Below, piece after piece: positions 48,173 to 60,778 of a stretch of DNA of 64,000 bases. Under the pieces are notes generated by a model. It saw only the letters and a program-made list of their open reading frames with translations. It ran no database searches and was not told the DNA's origin. Position numbers and translations under genes: made by a program. Source of the DNA: Brachypterus glaber (taxonomy: Eukaryota; Arthropoda; Insecta; Coleoptera; Kateretidae); the NCBI GenBank assembly GCA_958510825.1, contig OY294052.1:9011816-9075815 (forward strand). The letters run 5' to 3'. The first letter of the stretch is position 1. The number at the start of each line of letters is the position of its first letter.

Positions 48173-48701
48173 TTTCACATCACATTTACGTTCAGAATTG
48201 ATCCCCTGTGCTGGCCTAGTTTTACACTGTAAAATTTCCGGTATCCTTTAACACCATTATTATTAAAGCAATGCCCCATAAATCACATTAATTAAAAGTA
48301 ATTTGGAAATATTGTGCTTGTATCATTAAGATTAATGAATTTGTTAAGTGTCAACATTAGTTCTTTAATTAAAAGCAATTTTTCATAATTAATGTCAACA
48401 ATTTTCTATAAATTTTATTTTAACTGGTTATTCAAAAATGTTGAGGTTTTATTATTTTTATTTTGGGGTGCTTAACGAGAGAGTAACATGAATAGCCGAC
48501 ATACCTAAATATATCAATATGTGGATACAATGGAGGATTTAAGATATTACAATCGAATAAAATAATGTATGATATATGGACGAAAACTGTTTTATAACAA
48601 TTAAAATCATAGAGTGAGGTTAGTATCGTAATCGCCGAGCTCGGTTGTAAATCTCGCCCTAAAAAAACAGTATTTTTCATTCTTGTATCATAAACTATTT
48701 T

Positions 48702-48870
48702 AATTACTTAATTACTTACTTACTAACTTACTTACTTAGGTACTAACCTACTTAGTTACTAACTTACTTAGGTACTAACATACTTAGTTACTAACTTATT
48801 TATTTACTTACTTACTTAGTTACTTATTTACTTACTTACTTACTTATTTACTTATTTACTTATTTACTTA

Positions 48871-48914
<44 letters not shown>

Positions 48915-49019
48915 GGTACTAACCTACTTAGTTACTAACTGATTTATTTACTTACTTACTTACTTATTTACTTACTTGCTTACTTATTTACTTACTTACT
49001 TACTTATTTACTTACTTAA

Positions 49020-49103
<84 letters not shown>

Positions 49104-49131
49104 CTACTTACTTACTTACTTACTTACTTAA

Positions 49132-49179
<48 letters not shown>

Positions 49180-49180
49180 C

Positions 49181-49215
<35 letters not shown>

Positions 49216-49216
49216 C

Positions 49217-49291
<75 letters not shown>

Positions 49292-49292
49292 C

Positions 49293-49346
<54 letters not shown>

Positions 49347-49347
49347 A

Positions 49348-49388
<41 letters not shown>

Positions 49389-49392
49389 AACT
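48702..49392. repeat. 690-bp (TTAC)n tract
   Basis: About 170 tetranucleotide units with interspersed TTAT, TTAG and CTAC variants at the left and nearly pure units at the right. It joins 'TTTATTTATTTTATTAGC' at 49410, which resembles a minus-strand LINE 3' end, so it may be a LINE tail. Confidence 0.97.
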
Positions 49393-50650
49393 TGCATACA
49401 TATTTACTTATTTATTTATTTTATTAGCTTCATCACTTTAAGTGTAATACAAAATTTGAAACGAAATTTTACATACTTTCTTAATAAGAAATTTCTATTA
49501 AGAACAAAAAGAAACTTAAAGTTAAATAGATAAGACATATTTCTGTTATAAAAAGTTCTAAGGCTAGCAGTATATAACTGCTACTAGTAAAAAGAAAATA
49601 TTGCTTTCATTTCAAACACGTCAAAGCCTATAGGCTTTCCCGATTACAAAGAAAAGAATTCCTGAACCCAACCGGAACTCGCATAGTCCAATATTGTAAA
49701 TCCCTCAGCATAAGCAGGATCCTAAATTTAAACAGTTTTACTGCTATTGTGTTAAATATTGAAAGAATTTATTTTTCTCAATCTTGAAATGAAACAAGAA
49801 TCAAACAAGTAGATAAGGATTAGGCTGCCAGACATTTTAAAACTCGCACGTTTTCGGAATTCATAGTGTCCCAATAAATCCCTATCCATTTTTTTCCAAA
49901 ACTAATTACATTTAATTGCTTGACCTTGAAGTGTAAAAATTAATTGAAAATTAATATGTCCTAAAATTTAAGTTAAATCATATACTTATCAAGTGACCTT
50001 ATTTAAAAGGTCTTTTGTTTCCGGTTTTAACAGATTTTTGTTTTTAATCCTATACAATTGTACTTTAATTTTTTTTAAACACTCAACATTTTGTGTTCGC
50101 CCTTAAATATTGAAGTACACGACTTTAGAACTACAGTGTTTTTAACAAAAATTAAAGCACATTTGTATAGGATCATAACTTCATATCCAACTAAATATTC
50201 AGTTACAAATGGATAGAAAGTTATGATCCTATACAAACGTACTTTAATTTTTGTTGAAAACACAACAATTCTACTTTGATATTTAAGGACGGACATGAAA
50301 TGTTACGTGTTTTTAACAAAAATTAAAGTACAATTGTATAGGACAATAACTTCCGATTTCCTATCCATTTGTAAGGGAATATTCAGTTTACTTTTACAGT
50401 GTACATTTTTTACATTCAGATTGATATTTTCATAGTTACATAAGGGGCAAAAACACTCTTTAAAAATATGGTCACAAATAACCGTTTCATTAAAATAAGA
50501 CTATACAGTCTTCAGTGCACATGTTATGCCAAATTTTTGTTAGCAGATGTCAGAATCTGTTTGATAGATAAAAAAGTTTAGATTTTGAGAAAACTAATGT
50601 GTTAGTTCGAGACTTTGTGAAGCCCAGTAACCAATTAAATTTGGTATACC
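49393..50650. other. Unclassified DNA, possible minus-strand LINE remnant
   Basis: No clear gene. Around 50150-50345 a phrase 'TTTTTAACAAAAATTAAAG' followed by 'TTGTATAGGA' occurs three times, twice direct and once inverted. Confidence 0.4.
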
Positions 50651-50654
50651 TATA

Positions 50655-51210
50655 GTCCCTCTAATTATGCAAGATAGTAGTTTAAAATTCCAGCGATTTT
50701 TAAGCTACATCATTGGTTAAAAACTCGTACCTTATATATAAAATATTGTGACATTTTTTGTCTATGACAATGATTGGCGGTCGTTAAAGCTAATAAAAGA
50801 AGAGAAAGTTAGATAAAAAATGGTTATACTTAATGTTATTTTGTATGGTATTGAAAAAGGTACTTTTTTGGTTTATTCTTCATAGACTCGCACTAAATTA
50901 GCATAATCTACACATTGTACAAACGTAAATTATATTGAACACAAGGAAAACGTCAAATTTTTAGGTTACAATTCAACTTAAGGTCTATCCAGAGGCTCGC
51001 ATAACAACTATTACAAGATACATGATGACACATCGCATTCTTATGTACTATGTTTATTATGCGAGTCTTTGGATAGACCCTTTCCAGGAAAACAGTACCG
51101 GCATCTGTTGAATTTTTGATACACTACGTTTTGTGTATAATTATGCTATTTCTGCGCTCTGTGGTGTAAAACGGCCCTCGTTCCTTACTATCTTACATAA
51201 CTGGATGGAG
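50655..51210. repeat. Dispersed repeat, inverted copy of 23163-23880
   Basis: See 23163. Boundaries are approximate. Confidence 0.7.
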
Positions 51211-51570
51211 TATAGTATATATTTTAATTAAAATTTATTCTTTATTTATAGTTATTTTATAGCATATATATTTATAAAAACAAATAAAGTATTTTTTTAT
51301 TAAAGTTAACCTAAAACATTCGCAATAACCAATAAACATTTTACAGTTTAATTTCCACTGATAAATTTGACCGGATTAAAAAGCGAAAAAAAAGCAATTG
51401 CAATTTGTATCATTGTTAATAGATTTTTCATCTCATTTATTTTTAAATAAAACTGAATTTGAATCGATTTATTATAGAGTGCCAATGGTTTTTTATCAAT
51501 TATTTAATTTTATCATTTTAACATATGTTACCACGTTTGTAAAGGAAATTAGAAAATATACATATGGCTA

Positions 51571-52024
51571 TACAGGGTTTTTCCTAAGTACGGTACATAA
51601 CTTCGAAGTGTAATTCCTTATCCAAAAATAAGAAAAAAAGTTCCTATAAACATATGTCCTAAAACGACTCGTAAGGGAGCTACACCCCTTCTAAAGGGGT
51701 TCCAAAAATTTGATTTTTATTTAATAACTCAGTAACCCTTTATGTTACAGCAACAAGGTATTGCGTGTGTTCTATATCTTATAAGGCCTATCAGCCAATG
51801 GTATTTGCTAGTAGTTACTTTAACCAGGGACTTACGAAATTGGGGGACACTTTTTTGCCCAAAACCTTTTTCTGTGTGACTTTTTTTGTAGATTTATTAT
51901 TAGAATAGTATTTCTCAGGAAAATATACATTAAAAAGGTACTCTTATTGTGATACTGTAGGGTAAACTGTTTTCTAGAAATCATCTCTCAAATTTCTCTA
52001 ACTTATTTCTGAATTACCCCGTAT
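51571..52024. mobile_element. Chimeric TIR element (L left, A right)
   Basis: It begins TACAGGGTTTTTCCTAAG and follows family L for ~350 bp ('CGACTCGTAAGGGAGCTAC'). It then switches near 51975 to family A's right end ('CTTATTTCTGAATTACCCCG' TA). TA flanks both ends. Confidence 0.65.
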
Positions 52025-52680
52025 AGAAAGTTGTAAAGAGCATAAAAAAGTAATAAAACGCTTTTAAAAAAAATAAAAAAAGTAACGAGAATTTGTTCTT
52101 TATTCCTATTCAGTATGTCTATCGACTTTAACCAAGGCAGAATGCTTGAAATTGTAAAACTCCACAGCGTAAAAATCCGTGTTAGATTTTTCACAATACT
52201 TGTTCAAGTATGAGTAAATTGGTCGTATAAATAACACATTCAACAAGTAGATTACATTTTTTGAGTTTTAATTCGTTTTCCGCTTATTTCTTCTTGATAG
52301 TAAATAATAAAAACCCTCGTTTTTATTTAAATTAAGTATATAACCGCAAATAAAGTTAAATTAAGAGACAAAAAGCTAATATACACATAGTCTCCTAATA
52401 GTCTATATCCCTCTCTCTCTGAAGGGAAGTCAAAGGTATCTAAAATTAGTTAATTAATCCAGAGCCGTAGCGAAAGGGGGAAGAATCAAAATTTTACCAA
52501 TTTTTTGTTTGAAGTATTACCTCGCATGCTCGGCTGTCAAACAAAACTTGTCATTATAATGTTTTTTCCTTATAAAACAATATAAACTCTTTGAAGAATT
52601 TATCGAAGTGGATGCTCATTTGTATCTTGTTTTATGGTTGGTACAATAAAATTAATTCCCTATCTAAGGTAGGGACTATA

Positions 52681-53477
52681 TACAGGGTGGCCCATAAGTT
52701 ACCTTACCATTTAAAAATTGAATAACTTTTTTGTTTGTCAATTTTTTTTATTTATTTCTTTTACAATATAAAGTACAGGAAATGGAAATTTTTTTGAACT
52801 ATGTATGAAAAATCATGTCTTTTAAATGAACACCATTTTTCGCTTTGCAAGCACGGGCTCTTTTCACGATATTTTCCATGACGGCTCTTAACATGTATCT
52901 CTCCAGCTAGGGTCATGCATCAACGTGAATTACTCCCCCTTAAGGTCACAGTTTGGTGCGGTTTTACATTCCAAATGGTAAAAGGGCCTTACTTCTGCTA
53001 GGAAAATGAAAATACAGTTACGGAAAACCGCAACCGATATCGCGCAATTCTGGAAAATTTTGTGCACCCTGCAGTGGAGGACATGGCACAGACATGATGA
53101 CAGCAAGATGGGGCAACTTCCAATGCGGCCAGAGCCACAATGCAGCTTTTAAAGCAGATATTCGAAGAGCGAATAAATCGCGAAATTCGGATTTTCATTT
53201 TCCTTCAGGATCGCCCGATTTGACAGCACCGGACTTTTTTTCTTTAGGGCTGCCTAAAGGATCGGGTGTATGTCAACAAGCCCAGGACTATTCAACAGCT
53301 TAAGCCAGACATGTTAGGAGCCGTCATGGAAACTGTCATTTAAAAGACATGATACATAGTTCAAAAAAAATCCATTTATTGTACATTATATTCAAAAAGA
53401 AATAAATAAAAAAAATTGACAAACCAAAAAAGTTATTCAATTTTTAAACGTTAAAGTTACTTATGGGCTACCCTGTA
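52681..53477 (+). mobile_element. Decayed mariner-type (IS630/Tc1/mariner) transposon
   Basis: Termini TACAGGGTGGCCCATAAGTT and AACTT-like 'TTATGGGCTACCCTGTA' are inverted for over 40 bp, including 'AATTGAATAACTTTTTTG'. Total 797 bp, TA at both ends. The inside keeps transposase scraps from about 52920 to 53340: 'VTVWCGF', 'GPYF', a 'QQDGAT' block near 53100, 'DLTAPDFF' near 53220 and 'DRVYVNKPRT' near 53270. Several stops and frameshifts separate them, and the N-terminal DNA-binding half is deleted. It is inactive. Confidence 0.85.
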
Positions 53478-53486
53478 TAATGACCA

Positions 53487-53656
53487 GTATTCGGGGTAAA
53501 CTTAGTTATGACTCATCAACGTTGAAAATAAACACAGAAACATAGGCTTACGGAATAATTTTGCCGAATTATGAGGGAAATTTTTATAAATCGAAACATT
53601 TGACGACTAATTGGTTACCCACAACAATATTAACTATACGTATTAACTATACATAC

Positions 53657-53699
<43 letters not shown>

Positions 53700-53956
53700 T
53701 TTTTCAAAGAAAAAAACCACATTCGATTTTTATCTTTTAAGAATACGAACGTTTTTAATTTTTATTAGTCAATAACTTTTTTCCCACCTTACTCGTTTTT
53801 AAACGATTTCATTTAAACGATTTCATTTAAAAATTAAATCATTAAAAAAAATGAAGATAAAAAGAAATAAAAATGTAAATATTGAAAACCTCGCCTCAAC
53901 GCTAGAGTCGACGCGGCGCCTATGCGAGTACTGGAAATTCACCCACTACTGATAAT
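53487..53956 (+). mobile_element. Family F element
   Basis: From 'CAGTATTCGGGGTAAACTTA' to 'GGAAATTCACCCACTACTG', with an internal (TA)n at 53658-53691. Starts ten bases after the mariner-type element. Confidence 0.65.
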
Positions 53957-55067
53957 GACATTAAACTTCACACACGTTTAATGCCATTATATATAGGGTC
54001 TCTAACTATTTCGTGTTTTAAATTCATTGTCACGAATATCGCGATATTAAAACTCAGTGGTCAATAAAAGTTTTATAGCAAATCAAAATTATACTGGTCC
54101 ATAATTTTATTAAAAAAATGTAATTTTAAGTATCATCAGCTCAGGTAATGTAAAATTTAATTTTAATCGTACTTTATAAATAAATAAAAAAATGTTAAAA
54201 ATTATCTAATACACAATGGATAATAAAAATATCACTAAAAGTCATTTTTAAACGACTTATCATAGCTGTCTGAATCCAACTTTTTACTAGATAGATTCTG
54301 CACCGAGTTTATATACAGAATCATGTGTAATTTTTTTACAGAGTATTTTGACAGGTTCCTCTTCATTTGCTATTAAATAATAATCGATTTCTAAAAAGAG
54401 ACAATTAAATAATATTTATCCAATACATACAGATAATAAGACAATTGCCAGCTTTATTTTAAATAGATAAACTCAATAATAACCCCCGCGTTGGTTTTAC
54501 TTTATTGAGTGGATAATTATTTATTTTACCCACTCAACTGTCACTTGTCAAATTATTTTCTTGTAAATGTCATTAAAATTTTTAATAAAAATATGAATTC
54601 CTAAGCTATTTATTGGATAAAACCTTGTATGGCACTCATGGGTAAACCGATATAGCCCTCTCGAAAATTAACCTGCTTGGCTGATGACTCGCAGGTTAAT
54701 TTTCTCATGGGCAATATCTTACTTTACCCACTAGTACAATAAATAACTATTATGTATTATGTTTGTAGTAATAATTACAAAACTAATAATTCAACTATGT
54801 AGGTGGTCGTGTACATAAATGTCACAGTAAAGGTAAATTGAAATCAAAATTTCGTTAAACCGACAAATCAGATTCGTCATTTCAAATATTCAATTTTAAT
54901 TAATCTTCGGTTATTAATTTTATCAAAAAGGCATAAGCAAATAATTTAATTATACCGCCACTGACAACATAATGATTGTCTCTTAAAAAACATATTTTAT
55001 TCTGAGAAAAATTTGACATTTTTGGTTCGTTTTTTTTTTTGAGAAGCGATCTCTGTTGTCATAAAAA
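53957..55067. other. Repeat remnants, no gene
   Basis: 54107-54315 is an inverted piece of family G. 54490-54730 has inverted pairs around 'ACCCACT' and 'CTCGAAAATTAACCTGC'. No coding sequence seen. Confidence 0.45.
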
Positions 55068-55191
55068 TGTATTTTTCTTCAAGCGTACTAAAATGTATTT
55101 TATAACTGAACACACTAGTTAGAAGTGATCTATTTTTCTACAGTAAGAAAAATAGTTCATTGATTCTGTGCAAAAACGTTGTGTGAAATTG

Positions 55192-55224
<33 letters not shown>

Positions 55225-56480
55225 TTTTATTACAGCACAATGGCCATATACTACAAAATAATAAAATGATTAAAAATAAAAATAAAGCAAAACAAAATAA
55301 TTATAATTTATAAATAAATAAAATGATTAGGTCACTTGTAAGAAACAAAGGCGTCGCCAAGTGGCGATTTGTGCAGAAACCCAAAAGCAGTCCGAAGATA
55401 CAAACGCTTTTAGGAAAACATTAGGACTGGAGAGTAGCCGCTTCACAAAAGAGGCGAGCAACTTGCGTCTCAGAGCATCCAGGGTATCTATTCGGGCAGA
55501 GGCAAACATTTCCGAGGCACTACTATAGCGCGGTAGTCTATGGATAATGCGATATGCATCATTATAGCATACGCGAAGAGTTCGCCACGAGGCCACCGTA
55601 TGATCAAGCCAAATTTCACCACAGTATGCGTTAGAACAAAATGTCCTGAAAAGAGAGTTCTTAACCTCGGCAGAGCACTTAGAGAATTTTCTAGCTAACA
55701 TGTTTGCGCGGGCACAAAGGTTTTTCTTGTGACGCTGAATGTCAGAGTTGTCACTTAGCATATCATTTATAACGTGACCTAGGTATTTGATTTCGAACAC
55801 GCTTTCAACAACAGAGTTATTTAAATAAACAGGAGGAACACAGAGGTCTCTATAATTTGTGGACTTGAACACTAAAACTTTACTCTTACTACTATTGTAT
55901 TTAAGAGAACGTGATTTGGCAAAGTCTTCACATATTTTTATAAGCATACGTAGACCTTGAAGTGAGGGGCAAAGAAGGACCATATCATCGGCGTAGCTGA
56001 TGTAGTTGACTTTTAGGCCACCAAGAAAGCATCCAGCAGGGGCTTTAGCCAGGAGAGTATGAAGGTCGTCAATGTAGGCATTGAAGGCATCAGGATTAAA
56101 AATGATTGAGAAGAATATATGGATTGTACACCTACAAATCTCTCCGAAATTGTAAATGCTACAATAGAAAAGTAACCGTCAAAATCTCGAAAAGTGTACG
56201 ATTCAGCCCACGAAAATTTTTTAAAATGGGCTAAGGAAAGTTTAAGTTCATTAAGTGTTTTATTGGCATATTTTAATAAAAAAACAGACTTTATTATTGA
56301 ATAAATTAAATGCAAAAATAATATTTCGGACGCTTGACGAAAAAATAGTCTATTTCACTCAGAGGAAAAGTGCTTTTTTACTCGTCTGTAGTTTCCAGGC
56401 TCCGCTTCGCGTCCTCCGTAAATTCTACAGACTAGTAAAAAAAGCTTCACTTTTCCTTTTTGTAAAACAATATACTATTA
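55068..56480 (-). mobile_element. Family D element, inverted, split by a LINE
   Basis: The right part 56095-56480 holds the short ORF ('SYTFRDFDGYFSIVAFT..SERFVGV') and the hairpin head. The left part 55068-55194 holds the tail 'TTCTTCAAGCGTACTAAAAT'. Both match 36790-37450. The LINE at 55195-56094 sits between, at a point matching 37200. Confidence 0.75.
55195..56094 (-). pseudogene. LINE reverse transcriptase C-terminal part with YADD
   Basis: The minus-strand frame from 56094 to the stop near 55325 reads 'AYIDDLHTLLAKAPAGC', 'NYISYADDMVLLCPSLQGLR' (catalytic YADD at about 55985-56000), 'KSKVLVFKST', 'VFEIKYLGHVIND', then the thumb and 'W.R....YN.AYR...RLPR'. The frame is open for over 250 codons, so this is a young 5'-truncated copy. 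The 3' end is (ATT)n at 55196-55224, with AATC-type target sequence on both sides. Confidence 0.85.
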
Positions 56481-56485
56481 TTATA

Positions 56486-57144
56486 TACAGAGCGGTCCAA
56501 AAGTCACCCCCCCCCCTCTTAACTTTTGAACGAGTTTAGATATCGAATTCAAATTTAAAACTCTTAAATAAGACAACTTAAACTATCTTTAAGCATATAT
56601 TTGATAATTTTAGCTCTTAAAATGTGGGCAAGGGGGCATGGGGCCACATTTTTTTAAGTGAAAAGGTGGGTCGTGTAATACATCATTTTAAAGCTTATAA
56701 AATTCTCCATTTAACTGTATATTTTTTATTTTTTTTCAACTTTTTTTTTTGGGTTTAAAATAGGGTTGAAAATGGGTATTTTTGTCAAAATTTCTCTAAA
56801 AAATCCAAACAATTTTTTAAAAATGCCTAATTTCATAATGAAAAAAAGTAAATTATACTTTTTAACCAATTTTAGTTGACATAAATAAAAATTAACAAAA
56901 AAAAAATATATTTTTTTAGCACAAAAAACTAAAAAATCAAAACCTTAAATAACATGTTTAAAAAATTTTAAAGGCTTTAAAATGATGTATCACACGACCC
57001 CTCTTTCCATCATTTTAAGAGATAAAAGTATCAAATATATGCTTAAAGATAGTTTAAGTTGTTTTATTTAAGAGTTCTAAATTTGAAATCGATATCTCAA
57101 CTCGTTCAAAAGTTAAGAGGAAGTGACTTTTGGACCGCACTGTA
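56486..57144. mobile_element. Family C long-TIR element, copy 2
   Basis: TACAGAGCGGTCCAAAAGTC to GACTTTTGGACCGCACTGTA. Arms and interior match 28553-29237. Confidence 0.85.
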
Positions 57145-57369
57145 TAGAAAATTTGTTTGGACTTTCATTATTATTGAAAAGTTTTAATACAAGTAGCACT
57201 TGTAAAAAAGTTCACATCACATTGTTGTAATAATTACAGTATTATATTGTATAGTGTATTGTATATTAAATTGTATATTGTATACTACTGTTATCCACTA
57301 CAATATTTTATTTATTTTAATGTTTAAAGTTGCATTACGAACTACTGCATTTTTGCATACATTAAAATG

Positions 57370-57600
57370 TATAATAGTATATTATTCAATAAGTATATAA
57401 TAATTTCTATTATTCAATTAGGGTGAATTTTGGGACACGAGCCAATAGGCGAGTGACCTAATCACCCAAATGATTAATAGCTATTATACGCGAGCAGAAT
57501 ACTATACTTTATCCATGGCTATTTTAAAGTTTAAACGGTTTATTCTTACAGACCCGTGATTACTAGGCCAATTAATCACGGCCGCGGATAAAATAAATTT
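57370..57600 (+). mobile_element. Family B element
   Basis: 'AATAGTATATTATTCAATAA' to 'AATCACGGCCGCGGATAAAA', core 'CGAGCCAATAGGCGAGTGAC'. Confidence 0.65.
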
Positions 57601-57614
57601 TATATAGAATTCTA

Positions 57615-58504
57615 TAGAGGAAATGCGCCTAATTTCGGATGGTTTCCAAATTTCGGATAGTAGTGTATTTAAGATACTGTCTGCAAAGGTAAACAGAAAC
57701 CTACTTTTATGGGAAGCCAAAAGTCAAACTAAATCCGTCCTGTAATATGATAACGGTAGAGCTTCTCCCCTTTAAATGGCAGCACAAATCGTTTATATTG
57801 CAAATGGCAGTTTTGTGCTCAGTTGCATTATTATGCTTGTTTATTTTATAAATAATCGTTATAAAAGTTCGTGATTCTGTCTTGGGTAAGTTATGATGGT
57901 AGTTAAGTTGATCCACTATTCATAATTAAGCAATTTGAAAACGTAAACATTCTACAAATTTCTAATCTAAAAAGCAGAAAGTTGCCTAATTTCGGATAGA
58001 CCATTTTTGTGCATTTGATTCCCAATTTCGGATATCCGCAAGGTAATTATTATTCAGGATAACCAACCATTAATTATTGTTTTTATAATGATACAACAAA
58101 CTAAGATAAACAATTTTGAAAAAACGAAAATTACCTAAGATACTAAGATATTCGAAATTGGGAATCTAAAATTATAGTTCCTATAGTATTTCGTAGAAAA
58201 TCGCTTAATGATTAAATTACGTCTTAAATGTGAAGGAATAACAAGAAACATAAGCAATGGGATCCAGATCTACTCTTAAAAAAAATTTTTCGGATATGTC
58301 CGAAATTAGGAGCCCTTTTTCAAATGCACAAAAATGCGCTGATTTTTTTTAACCGTGTTTTTTGGAAAAAATAAACTGTAATAAAATTGCTTTTATAATA
58401 AATCATGGTTCGCTATAATAAGTTGTATCTGGTTATATAAAAAAATATCAAAAAGTAATACCGAGTATTAAATATTGAATACATTGTAAATGGTATCCGA
58501 AATT
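57615..58504 (+). mobile_element. Family E element, copy 1 (right tip lost)
   Basis: The left end TAGAGGAAATGCGCCTAATT starts the element. The motif (C)CTAATTTCGGAT occurs four times in the left and middle part, and its inverse (TCCGAAATTAG) in the right part. The last ~15 bases are replaced by a hairpin sequence starting AACGCACCAAGTACC. Non-coding. Confidence 0.8.
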
Positions 58505-59024
58505 AACGCACCAAGTACCTGAACCTAGTTTTTAGTGCACTAGAGCGCTTTTTTTACGAGGCGCAGCCTAGTTTCGGAGATATAGGCATTTTCCTGGTAA
58601 TATTCCTGACCAGTCCGACACTGGAAACCTGGTGTAAAATATAATATAAAATTTATAGAGAATCATTATAATCACAAAATAAACCGTAACCAAATTTAAT
58701 CGACCGCGCAAAATTTCAAATATTACCAAACCAAATATTAAATGAAATTAACTGTGGTTTGTGCAGCACATATTGAAAAATTATTTATTTAATACCCGTC
58801 AATAATTTATAATTACCGATTTATTAAAGCCTTATATTTAATCCAAAATTAATAATTTTATTTTCGCTAAATTAATTATTCATCAGAGTCGAAGTAAAGT
58901 GCAAAGATATTAAGTAAAGTAAAGTAAAACTGTAAATATAAAAAAACAGATGAAGAGTTGCAAGTTGCAAAAGTCCAAATTAATTTTATAACTATTTGCG
59001 TATTTTTTTGATGTTTAGATGTTA

Positions 59025-59112
59025 AGTCGTAGGAAAAATAGTATACGCACCTCGACTGAAACCTATTTTAGTGCACTGAAAACTAGGGTTGCGTACTTGG
59101 TGCGTAATATAC
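59025..59112. repeat. Hairpin element, AATAGTATACGCACC arms
   Basis: 'AATAGTATACGCACC' pairs with 'GGTGCGTAATATACTATT'. Inner arms are 'CCTATTTTAGTGCAC' and 'GTGCACTGAAAACTAGG' related. Partial second copy at 58503-58585. Confidence 0.7.
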
Positions 59113-59698
59113 TATTAACTAAAGTCACAGGGAGAATGTAGTTAGTTGAAAATTTTAACTTTATCATTGAGGTTAAGAAGCCTGTCAAAAAACTTTGCAT
59201 TTGAAGTACTACATACAAAGCGTATGCCTTTTGATAAAAAAAAGCGAGAGTAAGGGAAAAAATTAAAAAATTTAAAAAACAGACTACCCCAAGAATTATT
59301 TGAAAATATGTTAAAATTTTAATGAAGTATTCAATACAGTGTATTGCGCCTTCGCCAAAATTACAAATAAATTACACAGGACCACAATTTTTTTTCTGTC
59401 TGTTGGCGTGGATCGAAAATAATTTTCCGTTGTCCGTTTTGGCACGTTTTTTTTTTAATAGGAAGAACCAATTATTTTTTTCCTTTCAAAAATTTTATTT
59501 CGCTCATATTTTCCAAAGTATTAATCTGAAGGTATTCCATGCCTATACTCTTGGAATCAAAGCGTCGAGATCTATTGACAAGAATTTATATTAAAAAAAA
59601 ATCCAGACGATTACCATTTGATGATTTTGACCATATCTCAGATTTAAAAAAAATCATATCGATAGATCTTGACGCCCTGATTCCAAAAATGTGGTATG
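59113..59698. other. Loop between inverted E copies
   Basis: No gene. The open frame at 59322 covers a repeat piece ('GCGCCTTCGCCAAAATTACA') also present near 38785. Confidence 0.4.
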
Positions 59699-60605
59699 TA
59701 GAGGAAAGTCGCCTAATTTCGGATACCATTTACAATGTATTCAATATTTAATACTCGGTATTACTTTTTGATATTTTTTTTATATAACCAGATACAACTT
59801 ATTATAGCGAACGATGATTAATTATAAAAGCAATTTTATTACAGTTTATTTTTTCCAAAAAACACGGTTAAAAAAAATCAGCGCATTTTTGTGCATTTGA
59901 AAAAGGGCTCCTAATTTCGGACATATCCGAAAAAATTTTTTCAAGAGTGGATCTGGATCCCATTGCTTATGTTTCTTTTTATTCCTTCACATTTAAGACG
60001 TAATTTAATCATTAAGCAATTTTCTACGAAATACTATAGGAACTATAATTTTAGATTCCCAATTTCGAATATCTTAGTATCTTAGGTAATTTTCGTTTTT
60101 TCAAAATTGTTTATCTTAGTTTGTTGTATCCTTATAAAAATAATAATTAATGGTTGGTTATCCTGAATAATAATTACCTTGCGGATATCCGAAATTGTGA
60201 ATCAAATGCACAAAAATGGTCTATCCGAAATTAGGCAACTTTCAGCTTTTTTGATTAGAAATTTGTAGAATGTTTACGTTTTCAAATTGCTTAATTATGA
60301 ATAGTGGATCAACTTAACTAACATCATAACTTACCCAAGACAGAATCACGAACTTTTATAACGATTATTTATAAAATAAACAAGCATAATAATGCAACTG
60401 AGCACAAAACTGCCATTTGCAATATAAACGATTTGTGCTGCCATTTAAAGGGGAGAAGCTCTACCGTTATCATATTACAGGACGGATTTAGTTTGACTTT
60501 TGGCTTCACATAAAAGTGGGTTTCTGTTTACCTTTGCAGACAGTATCTTAAATACACTACTATCCGAAATTTGGAAACCATCCGAAATTAGGCGCATTTC
60601 CTCTA
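59699..60605 (-). mobile_element. Family E element, copy 2 (complete, inverted)
   Basis: TAGAGGAAAGTCGCCTAATT to AATTAGGCGCATTTCCTCTA, TA target. About 900 bp, over 95 percent like copy 1 by eye, in opposite orientation. Confidence 0.85.
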
Positions 60606-60778
60606 TAAAAAACCAACAACAGTCATAATTAAAAAAAAATCAACAAATTAATAATTTGCCATATATCAGAAGTCCCAGCTACCACAGATCAATTGTTTTT
60701 TGGCTTTATTATTAAAGCTATCCAGCTATTTAAATTAGATAAAGAGGGAAGTTCTACAGAAAGCGATAAAAGTATAAT

